The notes under the pieces were generated by a model that worked only from the letters and a program-made list of their open reading frames with translations, did not search any database and was not told where the DNA came from. Below, piece after piece: positions 17,095 through 17,287 of a DNA stretch of 17,287 nucleotides; the stretch's first letter is position 1; each line of letters opens with the position of its first letter. The stretch spans positions 1-17,287 of the forward strand of contig JBBSTY010000093.1 in the NCBI GenBank assembly GCA_038235385.1, in the 5' to 3' direction. The DNA comes from JBBSTY01 sp038235385 (GTDB taxonomy: Bacteria; Actinomycetota; Acidimicrobiia; Acidimicrobiales; Acidimicrobilacustridaceae). Made by a program: the position numbers and the translations under genes.

Positions 17095-17287
17095 ATGACC
17101 AAGCGACCGCCCCAGGGCCGGGGCTCCGGGGGTCGCGTGACGCCGTCGGTCAAGGCCACCGAAGCGGCGGCCGCCGCGGCTGCCGCGCAGGCCGCGAGCA
17201 GCCAGACGTCGCGGTACAACTCCAAGACCAAGGCCAAAAGCACGTCACGTGGCCGGGCCGGGCGCGGCGGCCCCGGCCCCCCCGCCG
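17095..17287 (+). CDS. N-terminal part of a basic, alanine-rich protein, unidentified
   Basis: An open frame starts at ATG 17095 and runs off the right edge after 64 codons. The visible part begins MTKRPPQGRGSGGRVTP, has a run of eight alanines (residues 24-31, after KATE), and then a Ser/Thr/Lys/Arg-rich stretch (SRYNSKTKAKSTSRGR) and Gly/Pro. This is likely a disordered, basic cytoplasmic head before a domain outside the window; a membrane protein N-terminus of the kind seen in the gene at 806 is one option. The TACGCT box 7 nt upstream supports the start. The frame has strong third-position GC, as in real genes here. I cannot name the family. Confidence 0.6.
   Translation, partial: MTKRPPQGRGSGGRVTPSVKATEAAAAAAAAQAASSQTSRYNSKTKAKSTSRGRAGRGGPGPPA

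Noticed and set aside
16995..17243. An 82-codon minus-strand frame at the right edge
   Set aside because: It overlaps the DUF3499 promoter and the plus-strand edge gene, and its alanine run is just the reverse reading of a GC-rich codon run.

Overview
The window is high-GC DNA of an actinobacterium. Coding is dense, GTG starts are common, reading frames overlap by GTGA, and genes for the deazaflavin cofactor F420 are present. Several genes look leaderless, with a TANNNT box 6-10 nt before the start codon. A member of the class Acidimicrobiia is my best guess, but that placement is inferred from gene content and not from a marker gene.

Left part (1-2643, + strand). The 3' end of a GT4 glycosyltransferase is followed by a membrane-anchored, histidine-rich protein of unknown function. 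That gene overlaps by 4 nt a mannose-1-phosphate guanylyltransferase, which makes GDP-mannose. Middle-left (2711-5360, - strand) is an apparent operon gmd > fbiA > fbiB: GDP-mannose 4,6-dehydratase overlapping by GTGA the F420 2-phospholactate/PEP transferase, then the F420 gamma-glutamyl ligase. A divergent XRE-family regulator (5413-5892) is separated from gmd by 52 nt holding a perfect 17-bp palindrome, a candidate operator. Middle (5935-8417, - strand) encodes a small membrane/coiled-coil protein, a GT4 glycosyltransferase and a GDP-6-deoxy-D-mannose reductase (rmd). The enzymes at 1639, 5360 and 6837 together give mannose-1-P > GDP-mannose > GDP-4-keto-6-deoxymannose > GDP-D-rhamnose.

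Right part (8643-14607, + strand). A 1087-aa protein with an N-terminal GT2 glycosyltransferase domain and a polytopic membrane domain overlaps by GTGA a 746-aa membrane-anchored extracytoplasmic protein that I recognise as DUF5719-like. A membrane-anchored thioredoxin-like protein follows. The end (14672-17287) holds ftsH and a small DUF3499-type Cys/His protein on the - strand, and the start of an unidentified basic, alanine-rich protein on the + strand.

The set fbiA/fbiB, GDP-mannose pyrophosphorylase, GT2, DUF5719 and DUF3499 recalls, from memory, a neighbourhood shared widely by Actinobacteria (for example the fbiA-fbiB-manB-wbbL1-rmlD and whiB2/DUF3499/manB genes of Mycobacterium tuberculosis). 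Here a GDP-D-rhamnose branch, with its own regulator, sits inside it, and no whiB is present. The most likely joint role is assembly of a rhamnose/mannose-containing envelope glycan, with F420 genes as long-standing neighbours. No rRNA, tRNA, CRISPR, insertion sequence or phage gene was seen.
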